Assembly: GCF_002995495.1 (NCBI RefSeq) | Contig: NZ_PVZV01000002.1 | Coordinates: 682,001-746,000, forward strand | Direction of reading: 5' to 3' | From: Actinocorallia populi | GTDB lineage: Bacteria; Actinomycetota; Actinomycetes; Streptosporangiales; Streptosporangiaceae | Length of the DNA stretch: 64,000 bases | Part shown: one piece after another, positions 53,955 to 64,000 of the stretch | How the letters are laid out: each line of letters opens with the position of its first letter | Position numbering within the stretch: the first letter of the stretch is position 1 | The notes under the pieces: model-generated | The model's input: only the letters and a program-made list of their open reading frames with translations | Database searches by the model: none | Told to the model about the DNA's origin: nothing | Made by a program: the position numbers and the translations under genes

Positions 53955-54896
53955 GTGCGGCGTTGGTACGGCCTTGATGAGGTGCCCCGGGACTGGGGCA
54001 GGTCGGTCGTCACCATCGGGGTGTTCGACGGGGTGCACCGCGGCCACCAGAGGGTCATCGGCCGGGCCGCCGAGCTCGCCGCCGAACTGGGACTCCCCTG
54101 CGTGGTGATCACTTTCGACCCGCACCCGGACGAGGTGGTGCGGCCGGGCAGCCACCCGCCGCTGCTGTCGTCGGGCGCGCGCCGGCCCGAACTGCTGGCC
54201 GAGGTGGGCGCGGACGCCATCATGGTGCTGCCCTTCACCCTGGAGCTGTCCCGGATGGGCCCGGACGAGTTCGTCCAGTCCGTCCTGGTGGACCGGCTGC
54301 ACGCCGCCCGGGTGATCGTGGGGGAGGACTTCCGCTTCGGCCACCGCGCCAAGGGCGACGTCGCCCTCCTGCGCGAGCTGGGCGAGAAGTACGACTTCAC
54401 CGCCGAGGGCGTGCCGCTGGTGGCCGACGGCGACACGATCTCCTCCACCGCGATCCGGGCCAGGCTGGCCGAGGGCGCGGTCGAGGAGGCCGCGCGCCTG
54501 CTGGGCCGCCCGCACCGGGTCGAGGGCGTCGTGGTGCGCGGGCACCAGCGCGGCAGGGCGCTGGGCTTCCCCACCGCCAACGTGGAGTCGCTGCCGGGCA
54601 CGGCCATCCCCGCCGACGGCGTCTACGCGGGCCACCTGGTCTGCGACTCCGAGCGCTACCCCGGCTCCCGCTGGCCCGCCGCGATCTCCGTGGGCACCAA
54701 CCCCACCTTCGAGGGCGTCACCCGCACGGTCGAGGCCTACGCGCTGGGCCGGGACGACCTCGACCTGTACGGCGAGCACGTCGCCGTCGACTTCGTCGGC
54801 AGGATCCGGGGCATGGTCAAGTTCGACTCCATCGACGACCTCATCGCCGAGATGCGGCGCGATGTGGAGCGCGCGCACGAGATGACGCGGGTCTAG
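53955..54896 (+). CDS. ribF: Bifunctional riboflavin kinase/FAD synthetase
   Basis: A 313-residue RibF making FMN and FAD from riboflavin. The N-terminal FAD synthetase domain has VVTIGVFDGVHRGHQ and VGEDFRFGHRAKGD; the C-terminal kinase domain has RALGFPTANV and SVGTNPTFEG. I chose the GTG at 53955: AGGGAG is 7 bases upstream, and actinobacterial RibF proteins typically begin at this RRWxGLxxVP segment. An ATG 11 codons earlier lacks support. The TAG stop is the first part of a TAGAAT hexamer before rpsO. Confidence 0.93.
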   Translation: MRRWYGLDEVPRDWGRSVVTIGVFDGVHRGHQRVIGRAAELAAELGLPCVVITFDPHPDEVVRPGSHPPLLSSGARRPELLAEVGADAIMVLPFTLELSRMGPDEFVQSVLVDRLHAARVIVGEDFRFGHRAKGDVALLRELGEKYDFTAEGVPLVADGDTISSTAIRARLAEGAVEEAARLLGRPHRVEGVVVRGHQRGRALGFPTANVESLPGTAIPADGVYAGHLVCDSERYPGSRWPAAISVGTNPTFEGVTRTVEAYALGRDDLDLYGEHVAVDFVGRIRGMVKFDSIDDLIAEMRRDVERAHEMTRV

Positions 54897-55064
54897 AATC
54901 GCCGTGATACGGTAAGTAGTCATCGGGATTTTCGTCCCGGTGCGCTGCCCGCTGCTCCCTCATGGTGGCGGGCATGTGCCGGGGTCCGCAGGGATCCGGC
55001 ACGTTTCACAGAACGCACTCTGCGGCTGCGGCTGCGGGTGTCGAGCATAAATCGAAGGAGTCAC
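54897..55064 (+). promoter_or_regulatory. Structured leader of rpsO
   Basis: TAGAAT (54894-54899, overlapping the ribF stop) is a possible -10. TGCCCGC pairs with GCGGGCA, and GTGCCGG with CCGGCAC, giving two successive hairpins before the ribosome binding site AAGGAG. S15 represses its own mRNA in several bacteria by binding such leaders, so an autoregulatory role is plausible. The second hairpin, followed by GTTTC, could also end ribF transcripts. Confidence 0.4.
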
Positions 55065-55334
55065 GTGTCCCTGGACACCGCCGTCAAGAACCAGATCATC
55101 GCCGAGTATGCGACCACTGAGGGTGACACCGGATCCCCGGAAGTCCAGGTCGCGCTGCTGACCCGGCGGATCAACGATCTGACCGAGCACCTCAAGTCGC
55201 ACAAGCACGACCACCACAGCCGCCGCGGCCTGCTCCTGCTGGTCGGCCGCCGCCGCCGGCTGCTGAAGTACCTGCAGAACAAGGACATCAGCCGCTACCG
55301 CCGGCTGATCGAGCGCCTCGGTCTGCGCCGCTAG
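55065..55334 (+). CDS. rpsO: 30S ribosomal protein S15
   Basis: 89 residues, the standard S15 length. It contains [20 protein letters not shown], the conserved [16 protein letters not shown] and [11 protein letters not shown], which contact 16S rRNA helix 22. The GTG at 55065 has AAGGAG 5 bases upstream. It precedes pnp, as in most bacteria, but a terminator hairpin lies between. Confidence 0.96.
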   Translation: MSLDTAVKNQIIAEYATTEGDTGSPEVQVALLTRRINDLTEHLKSHKHDHHSRRGLLLLVGRRRRLLKYLQNKDISRYRRLIERLGLRR

Positions 55335-55344
55335 CCGATGCACG

Positions 55345-55375
55345 GGGGAGTGATCCATGCCGAGGATCACTCCCC
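55345..55375 (+). terminator. Hairpin between rpsO and pnp
   Basis: GGGGAGTGATC and GATCACTCCCC pair perfectly over 11 bases with a 9-base loop, 10 bases past the rpsO stop. No T tract. It may partly end rpsO transcripts or act as an RNase III-type processing site in the rpsO-pnp leader. Confidence 0.65.
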
Positions 55376-55546
55376 TCGCCGCATCACGGAAAAAATCAAG
55401 CCCGCGAACGCCTCCTCAGGCCTTCGAGGGCCGGTCCTCGGTAGTGGCCACCGGATCACGGCGATCCGCGGGCTTCGATCGAAGACCGGCAGGGATCTCG
55501 AGCGAGAGATGCGGGAGCGGGGAACTACGGAACCTGGAGGTTTCCC

Positions 55547-57886
55547 GTGTCCGATGCCATTCGCATCGACGGAGCGCACAGCTCCGAAGCCGTCATCGAC
55601 AACGGCCCGTTCGGCGTCCGCAAGGTCCGGTTCGAGACCGGCCGCCTCGCCCGCCAGGCCGCCGGATCGGCCGTGGTCTACCTGGACGACGACACCATGA
55701 TCCTGTCGGCGACCACCGCGTCCAAGCGGCCCAAGGAGAACCTGGACTTCTTCCCGCTGACGGTCGACGTCGAGGAGCGGATGTACGCCGCGGGCCGCAT
55801 CCCCGGCTCGTTCTTCCGCCGCGAGGGCCGCCCGTCCGAGGACGCGGTCCTGACCTGCCGGCTCATCGACCGTCCGCTGCGCCCGTCCTTCGTCAAGGGC
55901 CTGCGCAACGAGATCCAGGTCGTGGTGACGGTCATGTCGCTGAACCCCGACCACCTGTACGACGTGGCGGCCATCAACGCCGCCTCCATGTCCACCCAGC
56001 TCGCGGGCCTGCCGTTCTCCGGCCCGATCGGCGGCGTGCGCGTCGCCCTGATCGACGGCCAGTGGGTGGCCTTCCCCACCCACACCGAGCTGGAGCGCGC
56101 GACCTTCGACATGGTCGTGGCGGGTCGCACGCTGCCCGACGGCGATGTCGCGATCATGATGGTGGAGGCCGAGTCCACCACCGGCACGCTCGGCCTGGTG
56201 GCCGAGGGCGCCGTCGGCCCGACCGAGGAGAGCGTCGCCCAGGGCCTGGACGCCGCCAAGCCGTTCATCAAGGAGCTGTGCCGCGCCCAGTCCGAGCTGG
56301 CCCGCGTCGCGGCCAAGGAGACGGCCGACTACCCGGTCTTCCTGGACTACGAGGACGACGCGCTGGAGGCCGTGACCGCCGCGGCCGCCGAGGAGCTGGC
56401 CCAGGCGCTGACCATCGCCGGCAAGCAGGAGCGCGAGGAGCGCCTCTCCCAGATCCAGACCGAGACCGCCGACAAGCTCGCCGAGCGGTTCGAGGGCCGG
56501 GAGAAGGAGATCCCCGCGGCCCTGCGCGCGCTCACCAAGAAGCTCATCCGCGAGCGGATCACCCGCGACGGGGTGCGCATCGACGGCCGCGGCGTCAAGG
56601 ACATCCGCCAGCTGTCGGCCGAGGCCCACGTGGTCCCGCGCGTGCACGGCTCGGCGCTGTTCGAGCGCGGCGAGACCCAGATCCTGGGCATCACCACGCT
56701 GAACATGCTCCGCATGGAGCAGACGATCGACACGCTCAACCCCGAGCGCACCAAGCGCTACATGCACAACTACAACTTCCCGCCCTACTCGGTCGGTGAG
56801 ACCGGCCGGGTCGGCTCGCCCAAGCGCCGCGAGATCGGCCACGGCGCGCTGGCCGAGCGGGCGCTGCTGCCGGTGCTGCCCACCCGCGAGGAGTTCCCCT
56901 ACGCCATCCGCCAGGTGTCGGAGGCGCTGGGCTCCAACGGCTCGACCTCGATGGGCTCGGTCTGCGCGTCCACGATGTCGCTGCTGGACGCGGGCGTGCC
57001 GCTGAAGGCGCCGGTCGCGGGCATCGCGATGGGCCTCATCCACGAGGGCGGCGAGTACGTCACCCTCACCGACATCCTCGGCGCCGAGGACGCGTTCGGC
57101 GACATGGACTTCAAGGTCGCCGGCACCAAGGAGCTCATCACCGCGCTCCAGCTCGACACCAAGCTCGACGGCATCCCCGCCGAGGTGCTGGCCGCCGCGC
57201 TGCGCCAGGCCCGCGGGGCCCGGCTGGCGATCCTGGACGTCATGCAGGACGCCATCGAGGGCGCCGGCGAGATGAGCGAGTACGCGCCGCGGATCATCAC
57301 CATCAAGGTCCCGGTCGACAAGATCGGCGAGGTCATCGGCCCGAAGGGCAAGATGATCAACTCGATCCAGGCGGACACCGGTGCCGAGATCACGATCGAG
57401 GACGACGGCACGATCTACGTCGGCGCCACCAACGGCCCCTCCGCCGAGGCCGCGCGCCAGGCGATCAACTCGATCGCCAACCCGCACATGCCGGAGATCG
57501 GCGAGCGCTACCTGGGCACCGTGGTCAAGACCACGACCTTCGGCGCGTTCGTCTCCCTCATGCCGGGCAAGGACGGCCTGCTGCACGTCTCGCAGCTGCG
57601 CAAGCTCCACGGCGGGGTGCGGATCGAGAACGTCGAGGACTTCATCAAGGTCGGCGAGAAGATCCAGGTCGAGGTGACCGAGATCGACCAGCGCGGCAAG
57701 CTCTCGCTGGTGCCGGTCGAGGTCATCGAGAAGGAGGCCGCCGCCGGCGCCGAGGGCGGCGACGGCGAGGCCCCCGCGGGCGAGGGCGCGCAGGGCGACG
57801 ACTCGCGCGCCGACCGGCCGCGCCGCACCCGGACCCGGCGCCCGGCCGCCGACCGCGGGGACCGCGGCGGGGACCGCAACTCCTGA
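55547..57886 (+). CDS. pnp: Polyribonucleotide nucleotidyltransferase (PNPase)
   Basis: A 779-residue phosphorolytic 3'-5' exoribonuclease. Two RNase PH domains (about 20-240 and 340-560, the second with [20 protein letters not shown]-like [14 protein letters not shown]), a KH domain ([19 protein letters not shown]) and an S1 domain ([20 protein letters not shown]) are in the usual order. The C-terminal 45 residues are an acidic/Gly stretch followed by an Arg-rich tail. The GTG at 55547 has GGAGG 6 bases before it. In actinobacteria this enzyme (GpsI) also polyadenylates RNA. Confidence 0.96.
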   Translation: MSDAIRIDGAHSSEAVIDNGPFGVRKVRFETGRLARQAAGSAVVYLDDDTMILSATTASKRPKENLDFFPLTVDVEERMYAAGRIPGSFFRREGRPSEDAVLTCRLIDRPLRPSFVKGLRNEIQVVVTVMSLNPDHLYDVAAINAASMSTQLAGLPFSGPIGGVRVALIDGQWVAFPTHTELERATFDMVVAGRTLPDGDVAIMMVEAESTTGTLGLVAEGAVGPTEESVAQGLDAAKPFIKELCRAQSELARVAAKETADYPVFLDYEDDALEAVTAAAAEELAQALTIAGKQEREERLSQIQTETADKLAERFEGREKEIPAALRALTKKLIRERITRDGVRIDGRGVKDIRQLSAEAHVVPRVHGSALFERGETQILGITTLNMLRMEQTIDTLNPERTKRYMHNYNFPPYSVGETGRVGSPKRREIGHGALAERALLPVLPTREEFPYAIRQVSEALGSNGSTSMGSVCASTMSLLDAGVPLKAPVAGIAMGLIHEGGEYVTLTDILGAEDAFGDMDFKVAGTKELITALQLDTKLDGIPAEVLAAALRQARGARLAILDVMQDAIEGAGEMSEYAPRIITIKVPVDKIGEVIGPKGKMINSIQADTGAEITIEDDGTIYVGATNGPSAEAARQAINSIANPHMPEIGERYLGTVVKTTTFGAFVSLMPGKDGLLHVSQLRKLHGGVRIENVEDFIKVGEKIQVEVTEIDQRGKLSLVPVEVIEKEAAAGAEGGDGEAPAGEGAQGDDSRADRPRRTRTRRPAADRGDRGGDRNS

Positions 57887-57892
57887 GCGTCC

Positions 57893-57933
57893 GGCCGGCC
57901 GGACGCGCCCCGCGAGGGCGCGTCCGGCCGGCC
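57893..57933 (+). terminator. Hairpin terminator after pnp
   Basis: A perfect 18-base stem: arm 57893-57910 beginning GGCCGGCCGG and arm 57916-57933 ending CCGGCCGGCC, with a 5-base loop, starting 6 bases past the stop. No T tract. Confidence 0.75.
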
Positions 57934-57980
57934 GTCACCTCAGCACGCCGACCGCGACGAGACGTGAAGAGAGAGATCCA

Positions 57981-59327
57981 GTGACCATGTCGGGAGCGCC
58001 CGCGATCGCCGCGGCGGAGCAGGAACCGGGGAGCACCGTGGTGCTCCATCCGGGGATCGACGGAGCGGGGACCGTACGGCGCACCGTGCTGCCGGGCGGG
58101 TTGCGGGTGGTCACCGAGACCATGCCGACGGTGCGCTCGGTCGCCTTCGGGATCTGGGCCGGGATCGGCTCGCGGGACGAGGACCTGGCCGACGCGGGCG
58201 CCACCCACTACCTGGAGCACCTGCTGTTCAAGGGCACGCCCCGGCGCAGCGCCCTGGACATCTCGGCGGCGATGGACGCCGTGGGCGGCGACCTCAACGC
58301 CTTCACGGCCAAGGAGTACACCTGCTACTACGCGCGGGTGCTCGACGCCGACCTGCCGCTGGCGGTGGACGTCGTCTCCGACATGGTCACCTCCTCGCTG
58401 ATCGAGGAGGCCGACGTGGAGGCCGAGCGCGGGGTCATCCTGGAGGAGATCTCGATGCGGGACGACGACCCGTCCGATCTCATCCACGACGAGTTCGCGA
58501 TCGCGATGTACGGGGACGCGCCGCTGGGCCGCCCGATCCTGGGCACCGTCGACACCATCAACGCGCTGCGCCGCGACGGCATCGCCCGCTACTACCACGC
58601 GCACTACCGCCCGCCGAACCTGGTGGTGGCGGTGGCGGGCAACGTCGACCACCACCGGGTCGTGGAGCTGGTGGGCCGGGCGTTCGAGGGGCATCTGAGC
58701 GGTGCGGAGCGCCCCGCCCGGCCGCGGGTCGGCGGGGAACCCACGCCCGCGCTGGGCGGCGGCGCCCGGGTGATCGCCGACGACACCGAGCAGGCCCACC
58801 TGGTGCTGGGCGTGCCGGCGCTGGCCCGCCACGACGACCGCCGGTTCGCGCTGGGCGTGTTCAACGCGGCGTTCGGCGGCGGCATGTCCTCCCGGCTGTT
58901 CCAGGAGATCCGGGAGAAGCGCGGCCTGGCCTACTCGGTGTACAGCTACACCTCCCAGCACTGCGACACCGGCTCGTTCGGCCTGTACGCGGGCTGCCAG
59001 CCCGCCAAGGTCGACGAGGTGCTCGAGATCTGCCGCCAGGAGTTCGCCAAGGCCGCCGCGCGGGGGCTGAGCGCCGAGGAGCTCGAGCGGGGCAAGGGCC
59101 AGCTGCGCGGCTCGACCGTGCTGGGCCTGGAGGACACCGGTTCGCGGATGAGCCGGATCGGCAAGAGCGAGCTGGTGTACGACTCGCTGCTGTCGGTGGA
59201 CGAGGTGCTGGCCAGGATCGACGCGGTGGGCCTGGACGAGGTCAACGCCCTGGCGCGGGAGCTGCTGGAGCAGCGGCCGACGCTGACGGTCATCGGCCCG
59301 TTCGAGGGCCGGGAGTTCACCGTCTGA
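57981..59327 (+). CDS. pepR: M16-family zinc peptidase
   Basis: A 448-residue pitrilysin/mitochondrial-processing-peptidase-like enzyme. The inverted zinc motif HxxEH is HYLEH (76-80), and the distal glutamate lies in VEAERGVILEEI. The C-terminal half has the family motif FQEIREKRGLAYSVYSY. It corresponds in position and type to PepR of mycobacteria, next to the PNPase gene. GTG start with GAGAGA upstream; an ATG two codons on is possible. No signal peptide. Confidence 0.9.
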   Translation: MTMSGAPAIAAAEQEPGSTVVLHPGIDGAGTVRRTVLPGGLRVVTETMPTVRSVAFGIWAGIGSRDEDLADAGATHYLEHLLFKGTPRRSALDISAAMDAVGGDLNAFTAKEYTCYYARVLDADLPLAVDVVSDMVTSSLIEEADVEAERGVILEEISMRDDDPSDLIHDEFAIAMYGDAPLGRPILGTVDTINALRRDGIARYYHAHYRPPNLVVAVAGNVDHHRVVELVGRAFEGHLSGAERPARPRVGGEPTPALGGGARVIADDTEQAHLVLGVPALARHDDRRFALGVFNAAFGGGMSSRLFQEIREKRGLAYSVYSYTSQHCDTGSFGLYAGCQPAKVDEVLEICRQEFAKAAARGLSAEELERGKGQLRGSTVLGLEDTGSRMSRIGKSELVYDSLLSVDEVLARIDAVGLDEVNALARELLEQRPTLTVIGPFEGREFTV

Positions 59328-59354
59328 GCGCGCCGCGGGCGCGCGGGGGAACGT

Positions 59355-60802
<1,448 letters not shown>

Positions 60803-60822
60803 GGGCCGTCCGGGCCGCGGGC

Positions 60823-61548
60823 TCAGGGCGACTGGAAGCCGTACTTGTTGAACAGGCTGGTGGCCTCGGCGGAGGCCAGCCAGTCCACGAACGCCGTGGC
60901 GTCCTCCAGGCGGGGCGACTCGCTGACGGCGGCGGCCGGGTACACGACGCCGACGTTCTGCGCGGCGGGGATGGCCACGCTGCTGGCGGCCGCCCCCGCC
61001 GACTTCATGTCGGTGATGTAGACCAGCCCGGCGTCGGCCTGGCCGCTGCGCACCAGGCCCAGCACGGCGCGGGCGCTGCCCTCCTCCGACCGGGGCTTGA
61101 CGCTCACCCCCGCCCGGCTCAGCACCTCCTGGGAGTAGCGGCCCAGCGGTCCGGTGGAGGGGCCGAAGACCACCTTCATCCGCCGGTCGGCCAGCCGGGC
61201 CAGGCCCCGCACGCGCAGCGGGTTGCCGGGGGCGACGGCGATGGTCAGGGAGTTGCGCGCCACGGTCCTGGCGGGCTCCAGGTCCTCGTCGGGGGACCGC
61301 AGCGAGGCGGTGTCCGCGGTGATGACCACGTCGCCCTCGTCGAGCTCGCCGGTGAGGATCTGGGAGCCGTCCAGCCGCAACCGGAACCGCAGGTGCGGGT
61401 GGGACTGCCGGTAGACGGCGGTGAGGTCGGACATGACCTCGGTGAGCGAGGAGTCCGCCAGGACCCGCAGGGTGACCGGCCCGTCGCCGCCGTTCGCGCA
61501 GCCGGCCGCGAGGGGGACGATCAGGAGGGCGGCAGCCAGAACACGCAT
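60823..61548 (-). CDS. ModA-like molybdate-binding lipoprotein
   Basis: A 241-residue substrate-binding lipoprotein. The signal peptide ends at LAAGC. The mature part begins VTLRVLADSSLTEVMSDLTA and has GDVVITADT, ARNSLTIAVAPGNPL and AGLVYITDM, the ModA pattern. The ATG at 61548 is preferred over one four codons earlier because TATGGT lies 7 bases before it (leaderless). No permease or ATPase gene is adjacent, so it is an orphan or works with a distant transporter. It diverges from ung. Confidence 0.83.
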   Translation of the reverse strand: MRVLAAALLIVPLAAGCANGGDGPVTLRVLADSSLTEVMSDLTAVYRQSHPHLRFRLRLDGSQILTGELDEGDVVITADTASLRSPDEDLEPARTVARNSLTIAVAPGNPLRVRGLARLADRRMKVVFGPSTGPLGRYSQEVLSRAGVSVKPRSEEGSARAVLGLVRSGQADAGLVYITDMKSAGAAASSVAIPAAQNVGVVYPAAAVSESPRLEDATAFVDWLASAEATSLFNKYGFQSP

Positions 61549-61612
61549 GATCGACACCATAGCCGGGTCAAGCGGCGTCCATGATTCCGCCGGAAGTGTC
61601 GGCGCCGGTCGT

Positions 61613-61618
61613 TAGGGT
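61613..61618 (+). promoter_or_regulatory. -10 hexamer of leaderless ung transcript
   Basis: TAGGGT ends exactly 6 bases before the ung ATG, with no ribosome binding site between. Confidence 0.6.
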
Positions 61619-61624
61619 GGGCGC

Positions 61625-62284
61625 ATGGATTTGACCGAGCAGCTTCCCCCCGACTGGCGCGCCGCCCTGGACCTCGACCCCCTGGCGACGGCGGCGCTCG
61701 GCTCCTTCGTGGCCGAGGAGTACGAGAACCAGACGGTCTACCCGCCCCGGGAGGACCTCTTCGCCGCCTTCCACCGCACGCCGTACGCCGACGCGCGGGT
61801 GCTCATCCTCGGGCAGGACCCCTACCACGGTCCGGGGCAGGCGCACGGGATGAGCTTCAGCGTCCGGGAGGGCGTCAAGATCCCGCCGTCGCTGCGCAAC
61901 ATCTACAAGGAGCTCGCCGCGGACCTGGGCGTGACGCCCCCCGCGAGCGGCGATCTGAGCCGCTGGGCCGATCAGGGCGTGCTGCTGCTCAACGCGGTGC
62001 TGACGGTGCGGGCGGGCGAGGCGGGCTCGCACGCCAAGAAGGGCTGGGAGCAGTTCACCGACGCGGCGATCCGGGCGCTGAACGCCAAGGAGGAGCGCGT
62101 CGTCTTCGTGCTGTGGGGCGCCTACGCCCGCAAGAAGGCGGCGCTGGTCACCGCGCCGCAGCACGTGGTCCACGAGTCGGCGCACCCCAGCCCGCTGAGC
62201 GCGCGCTCGTTCTTCGGGACCAGGCCGTTCGGCGCCGTCAACAAGGCGCTGGCCGACGCGGGCCTGCCCGAGATCGACTGGTAG
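61625..62284 (+). CDS. ung: Uracil-DNA glycosylase
   Basis: A 219-residue family-1 uracil-DNA glycosylase that removes uracil from DNA. The catalytic water-activating loop is GQDPYHGPGQAHG (Asp65), and the minor-groove loop HPSPLSARSFFG supplies the catalytic His. VLLLNAVLTVRAG is the uracil-binding segment. The start is leaderless. With nfi at 24 kb, the window encodes two enzymes against base deamination. Confidence 0.95.
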   Translation: MDLTEQLPPDWRAALDLDPLATAALGSFVAEEYENQTVYPPREDLFAAFHRTPYADARVLILGQDPYHGPGQAHGMSFSVREGVKIPPSLRNIYKELAADLGVTPPASGDLSRWADQGVLLLNAVLTVRAGEAGSHAKKGWEQFTDAAIRALNAKEERVVFVLWGAYARKKAALVTAPQHVVHESAHPSPLSARSFFGTRPFGAVNKALADAGLPEIDW

Positions 62285-62326
62285 AGGCGTCCGCGCGGCG
62301 CCCGGCGGGGCCGGGCGCCGCGGGGT

Positions 62327-64000
62327 TCAGGCCTCGATGACCACCGGGATGATCATCGGCCGTCGGCGGTAGCTGTCGGCCACCCACTTGCCCAGGGTGC
62401 GGCGCATGCGCTGGCGCAGCTGGTGCGGGTCGGCGATGCCGTCGGCGGCGGCCTCGGTGAGCGTGGCGTTGATCCGGCCGATGACCTCGTTGAAGTCCTC
62501 GTCGCCGATGCCCGCGCCGCGGGCGTGGATCTCCGGCCCGGCCAGGACCTTGCCCGTGGTGGAGTCGACGACCACGACGACCGAGACGAAGCCCTCCTCG
62601 CCCAGGATGCGCCGGTCCTTCAGGGAGGCCTCGGTGATCTCCCCGACGCTGGAGCCGTCCACGTAGACGTACCCGGCGGGGACCGAGCCGGCGATCTGGG
62701 CGTGCCCGTCGATGAGGTCGACCACCACGCCGTCCTCGGCGATGACGATGTTCTCGTCGGGGACCCCGGTCAGCGACGCCAGCTTGGCGTGCGCCCTCAG
62801 ATGCCGCCACTCGCCGTGCACCGGCATGAAGTTCGACGGCTTGGTGAGGTTGAGCAGCATGAGCAGCTCACCGGCCGAGGAGTGGCCCGACACGTGCACC
62901 AGGGCGTTGCCCTTGTGCACCACCCGGGCGCCCCAGCGGGTCAGCCCGTTGATCACCCGGTACACCGAGTTCTCGTTGCCGGGGATCAGCGAGGAGGCCA
63001 GCATCACCGTGTCCCGCTCGGTGATGCGGATCTGGTGGTGGTCGCGGTTGGCCATCCGCGACAGCGCCGACATCGGCTCGCCCTGGGAGCCGGTGCAGAC
63101 CAGCACCACCCGCTCCGGCGGCAGCTCGTCCAGGGACCTGGGATCGACCAGCAGGCCGTCCGGCACGTCGAGGTAGCCGAGCTCCTTGGCCACGCCCATG
63201 TTGCGCACCATCGAGCGGCCCACGAAGGCGACCTTGCGGCCCGCCTTGACGGCGGCGTCCAGCACCTGCTGCACCCGGTGGATGTGCGAGGCGAAGCACG
63301 CCACGATGATCCGCTCCTGGGCGTTGCGGAAGACGTCGTCCACCGCGGCGGAGATGTTGCGCTCGCTGGTGACGAACCCCGGCACCTCGGCGTTGGTGGA
63401 GTCCGACATCAGCAGGTCGATGCCCTCGGCGCCCAGCCGGGCGAAGCCCGGCAGGTCGGTCAGCCGGCCGTCCAGCGGGAGCTGGTCCATCTTGAAGTCG
63501 CCGGTGTGCACCACCAGCCCCGCGGGCGTGCGGATCGCCACGGCCATCGCGTCCGGGATGGAGTGGTTGACCGCGAGGAACTCGCAGTCGAACGGCCCGA
63601 ACGAGCGCCGCTCGCCGTCGGAGACCATCTGCAGCACCGGTTTGATCCGGTGCTCCGACAGCTTGGCCTCGATCAGCGCCAGCGTCAGCCGGGAACCGGC
63701 CAGCGGGATGTCCCCGCGCTCGCGCAGCAGGTACGGGACCGCGCCGATGTGGTCCTCGTGCCCGTGGGTGAGGATGATCGCCTCGACGTCGTCGAGGCGG
63801 TCACGGATGTACTCGAAGTCCGGCAGGATGAGGTCGACGCCGGGTTGCTCCTCCTCGGGGAAGAGCACTCCGCAGTCGACGATCAGCAGCCGTCCCTCGT
63901 ACTCGAACACGGCCATGTTGCGGCCGATCTCGCCGAGCCCGCCCAGCGCGACGATGCGCAGGCCGCCCGAAGGCAGCGCCGGAGGCGGGCCCAGCTCGGG
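62327..64000 (-). CDS. rnj: Ribonuclease J, N terminus outside the window
   Basis: 558 codons of an RNase J with both 5'-3' exo- and endoribonuclease type. LRIVALGGLGEIGRNMAVFE opens the metallo-beta-lactamase part, and HGHEDH is the zinc-binding motif. The beta-CASP region includes MSDSTNAEVPG and ACFASHIHRVQQ; VHVSGHSSAGEL and FMPVHGEWRHL are further conserved motifs. A C-terminal domain follows. Only a few N-terminal residues are missing beyond 64000. It degrades and processes mRNA and rRNA, partnering PNPase encoded nearby. Confidence 0.94.
   Translation of the reverse strand, partial: PELGPPPALPSGGLRIVALGGLGEIGRNMAVFEYEGRLLIVDCGVLFPEEEQPGVDLILPDFEYIRDRLDDVEAIILTHGHEDHIGAVPYLLRERGDIPLAGSRLTLALIEAKLSEHRIKPVLQMVSDGERRSFGPFDCEFLAVNHSIPDAMAVAIRTPAGLVVHTGDFKMDQLPLDGRLTDLPGFARLGAEGIDLLMSDSTNAEVPGFVTSERNISAAVDDVFRNAQERIIVACFASHIHRVQQVLDAAVKAGRKVAFVGRSMVRNMGVAKELGYLDVPDGLLVDPRSLDELPPERVVLVCTGSQGEPMSALSRMANRDHHQIRITERDTVMLASSLIPGNENSVYRVINGLTRWGARVVHKGNALVHVSGHSSAGELLMLLNLTKPSNFMPVHGEWRHLRAHAKLASLTGVPDENIVIAEDGVVVDLIDGHAQIAGSVPAGYVYVDGSSVGEITEASLKDRRILGEEGFVSVVVVVDSTTGKVLAGPEIHARGAGIGDEDFNEVIGRINATLTEAAADGIADPHQLRQRMRRTLGKWVADSYRRRPMIIPVVIEA

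Overview
The window is high-GC DNA with strongly G/C-biased third codon positions and frequent GTG and TTG starts. Many start codons lie 6-7 bases after a TANNNT hexamer, the layout expected for leaderless transcripts. F420-type (LLM) oxidoreductases, a CebR-type cellobiose operon and the order rimP-nusA-ylxR-infB-ylxP-rbfA-truB-ribF-rpsO-pnp-pepR-dapB all point to an actinomycete. It is probably a filamentous one of the Streptomyces/Streptosporangiales kind; the genus cannot be fixed from the sequence alone.

Left part (1-16.1 kb): the 5' end of dxr, a secreted trypsin-like protease, an aldehyde dehydrogenase, two overlapping paralogous membrane proteins, a TetR/LLM-oxidoreductase pair with a double operator, a HAD phosphatase, and a 1818-residue single-chain biotin-dependent carboxylase. 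A four-gene overlapping operon follows: ECF sigma factor, zinc-finger anti-sigma factor, ABC ATPase and ABC permease.

Middle part (16.1-31.4 kb): mostly single accessory genes. They include an NmrA-like reductase, a HipA-like kinase coupled to a DUF3037 protein, secreted proteins (one next to the decayed tail of a paralog), a second LLM oxidoreductase, a hotdog thioesterase, a CBS protein, a TetR/amidase pair, endonuclease V, an SDR and a beta-lactamase-fold hydrolase. The most distinctive element is at 27.7-30.4 kb: four tandem paralogs of an unrecognised secreted protein family of about 190 residues. They share an upstream element that runs from a -10-like hexamer to the ribosome binding site.

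31.7-37.4 kb is a complete cellobiose/cello-oligosaccharide uptake and cleavage operon (binding protein, two permeases, GH1 beta-glucosidase, LacI regulator) behind a perfect CebR box. 37.4-46.3 kb holds small regulators, a Nudix enzyme, a Pth2-like hydrolase, membrane and secreted proteins, a Trm11-like methyltransferase and a ferritin-like pair.

Right part (46.4-64 kb): the conserved translation, RNA-processing and lysine-biosynthesis run. rimP-nusA-ylxR-infB are tightly linked. A strong intrinsic terminator separates infB from ylxP-rbfA-truB. Then come hlyIII, ribF, rpsO, pnp, an M16 peptidase, dapB coupled to a transglutaminase-like protein, an orphan ModA-like lipoprotein, ung, and the 5'-truncated gene for RNase J. 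No tRNA, rRNA, CRISPR array or insertion sequence was seen.
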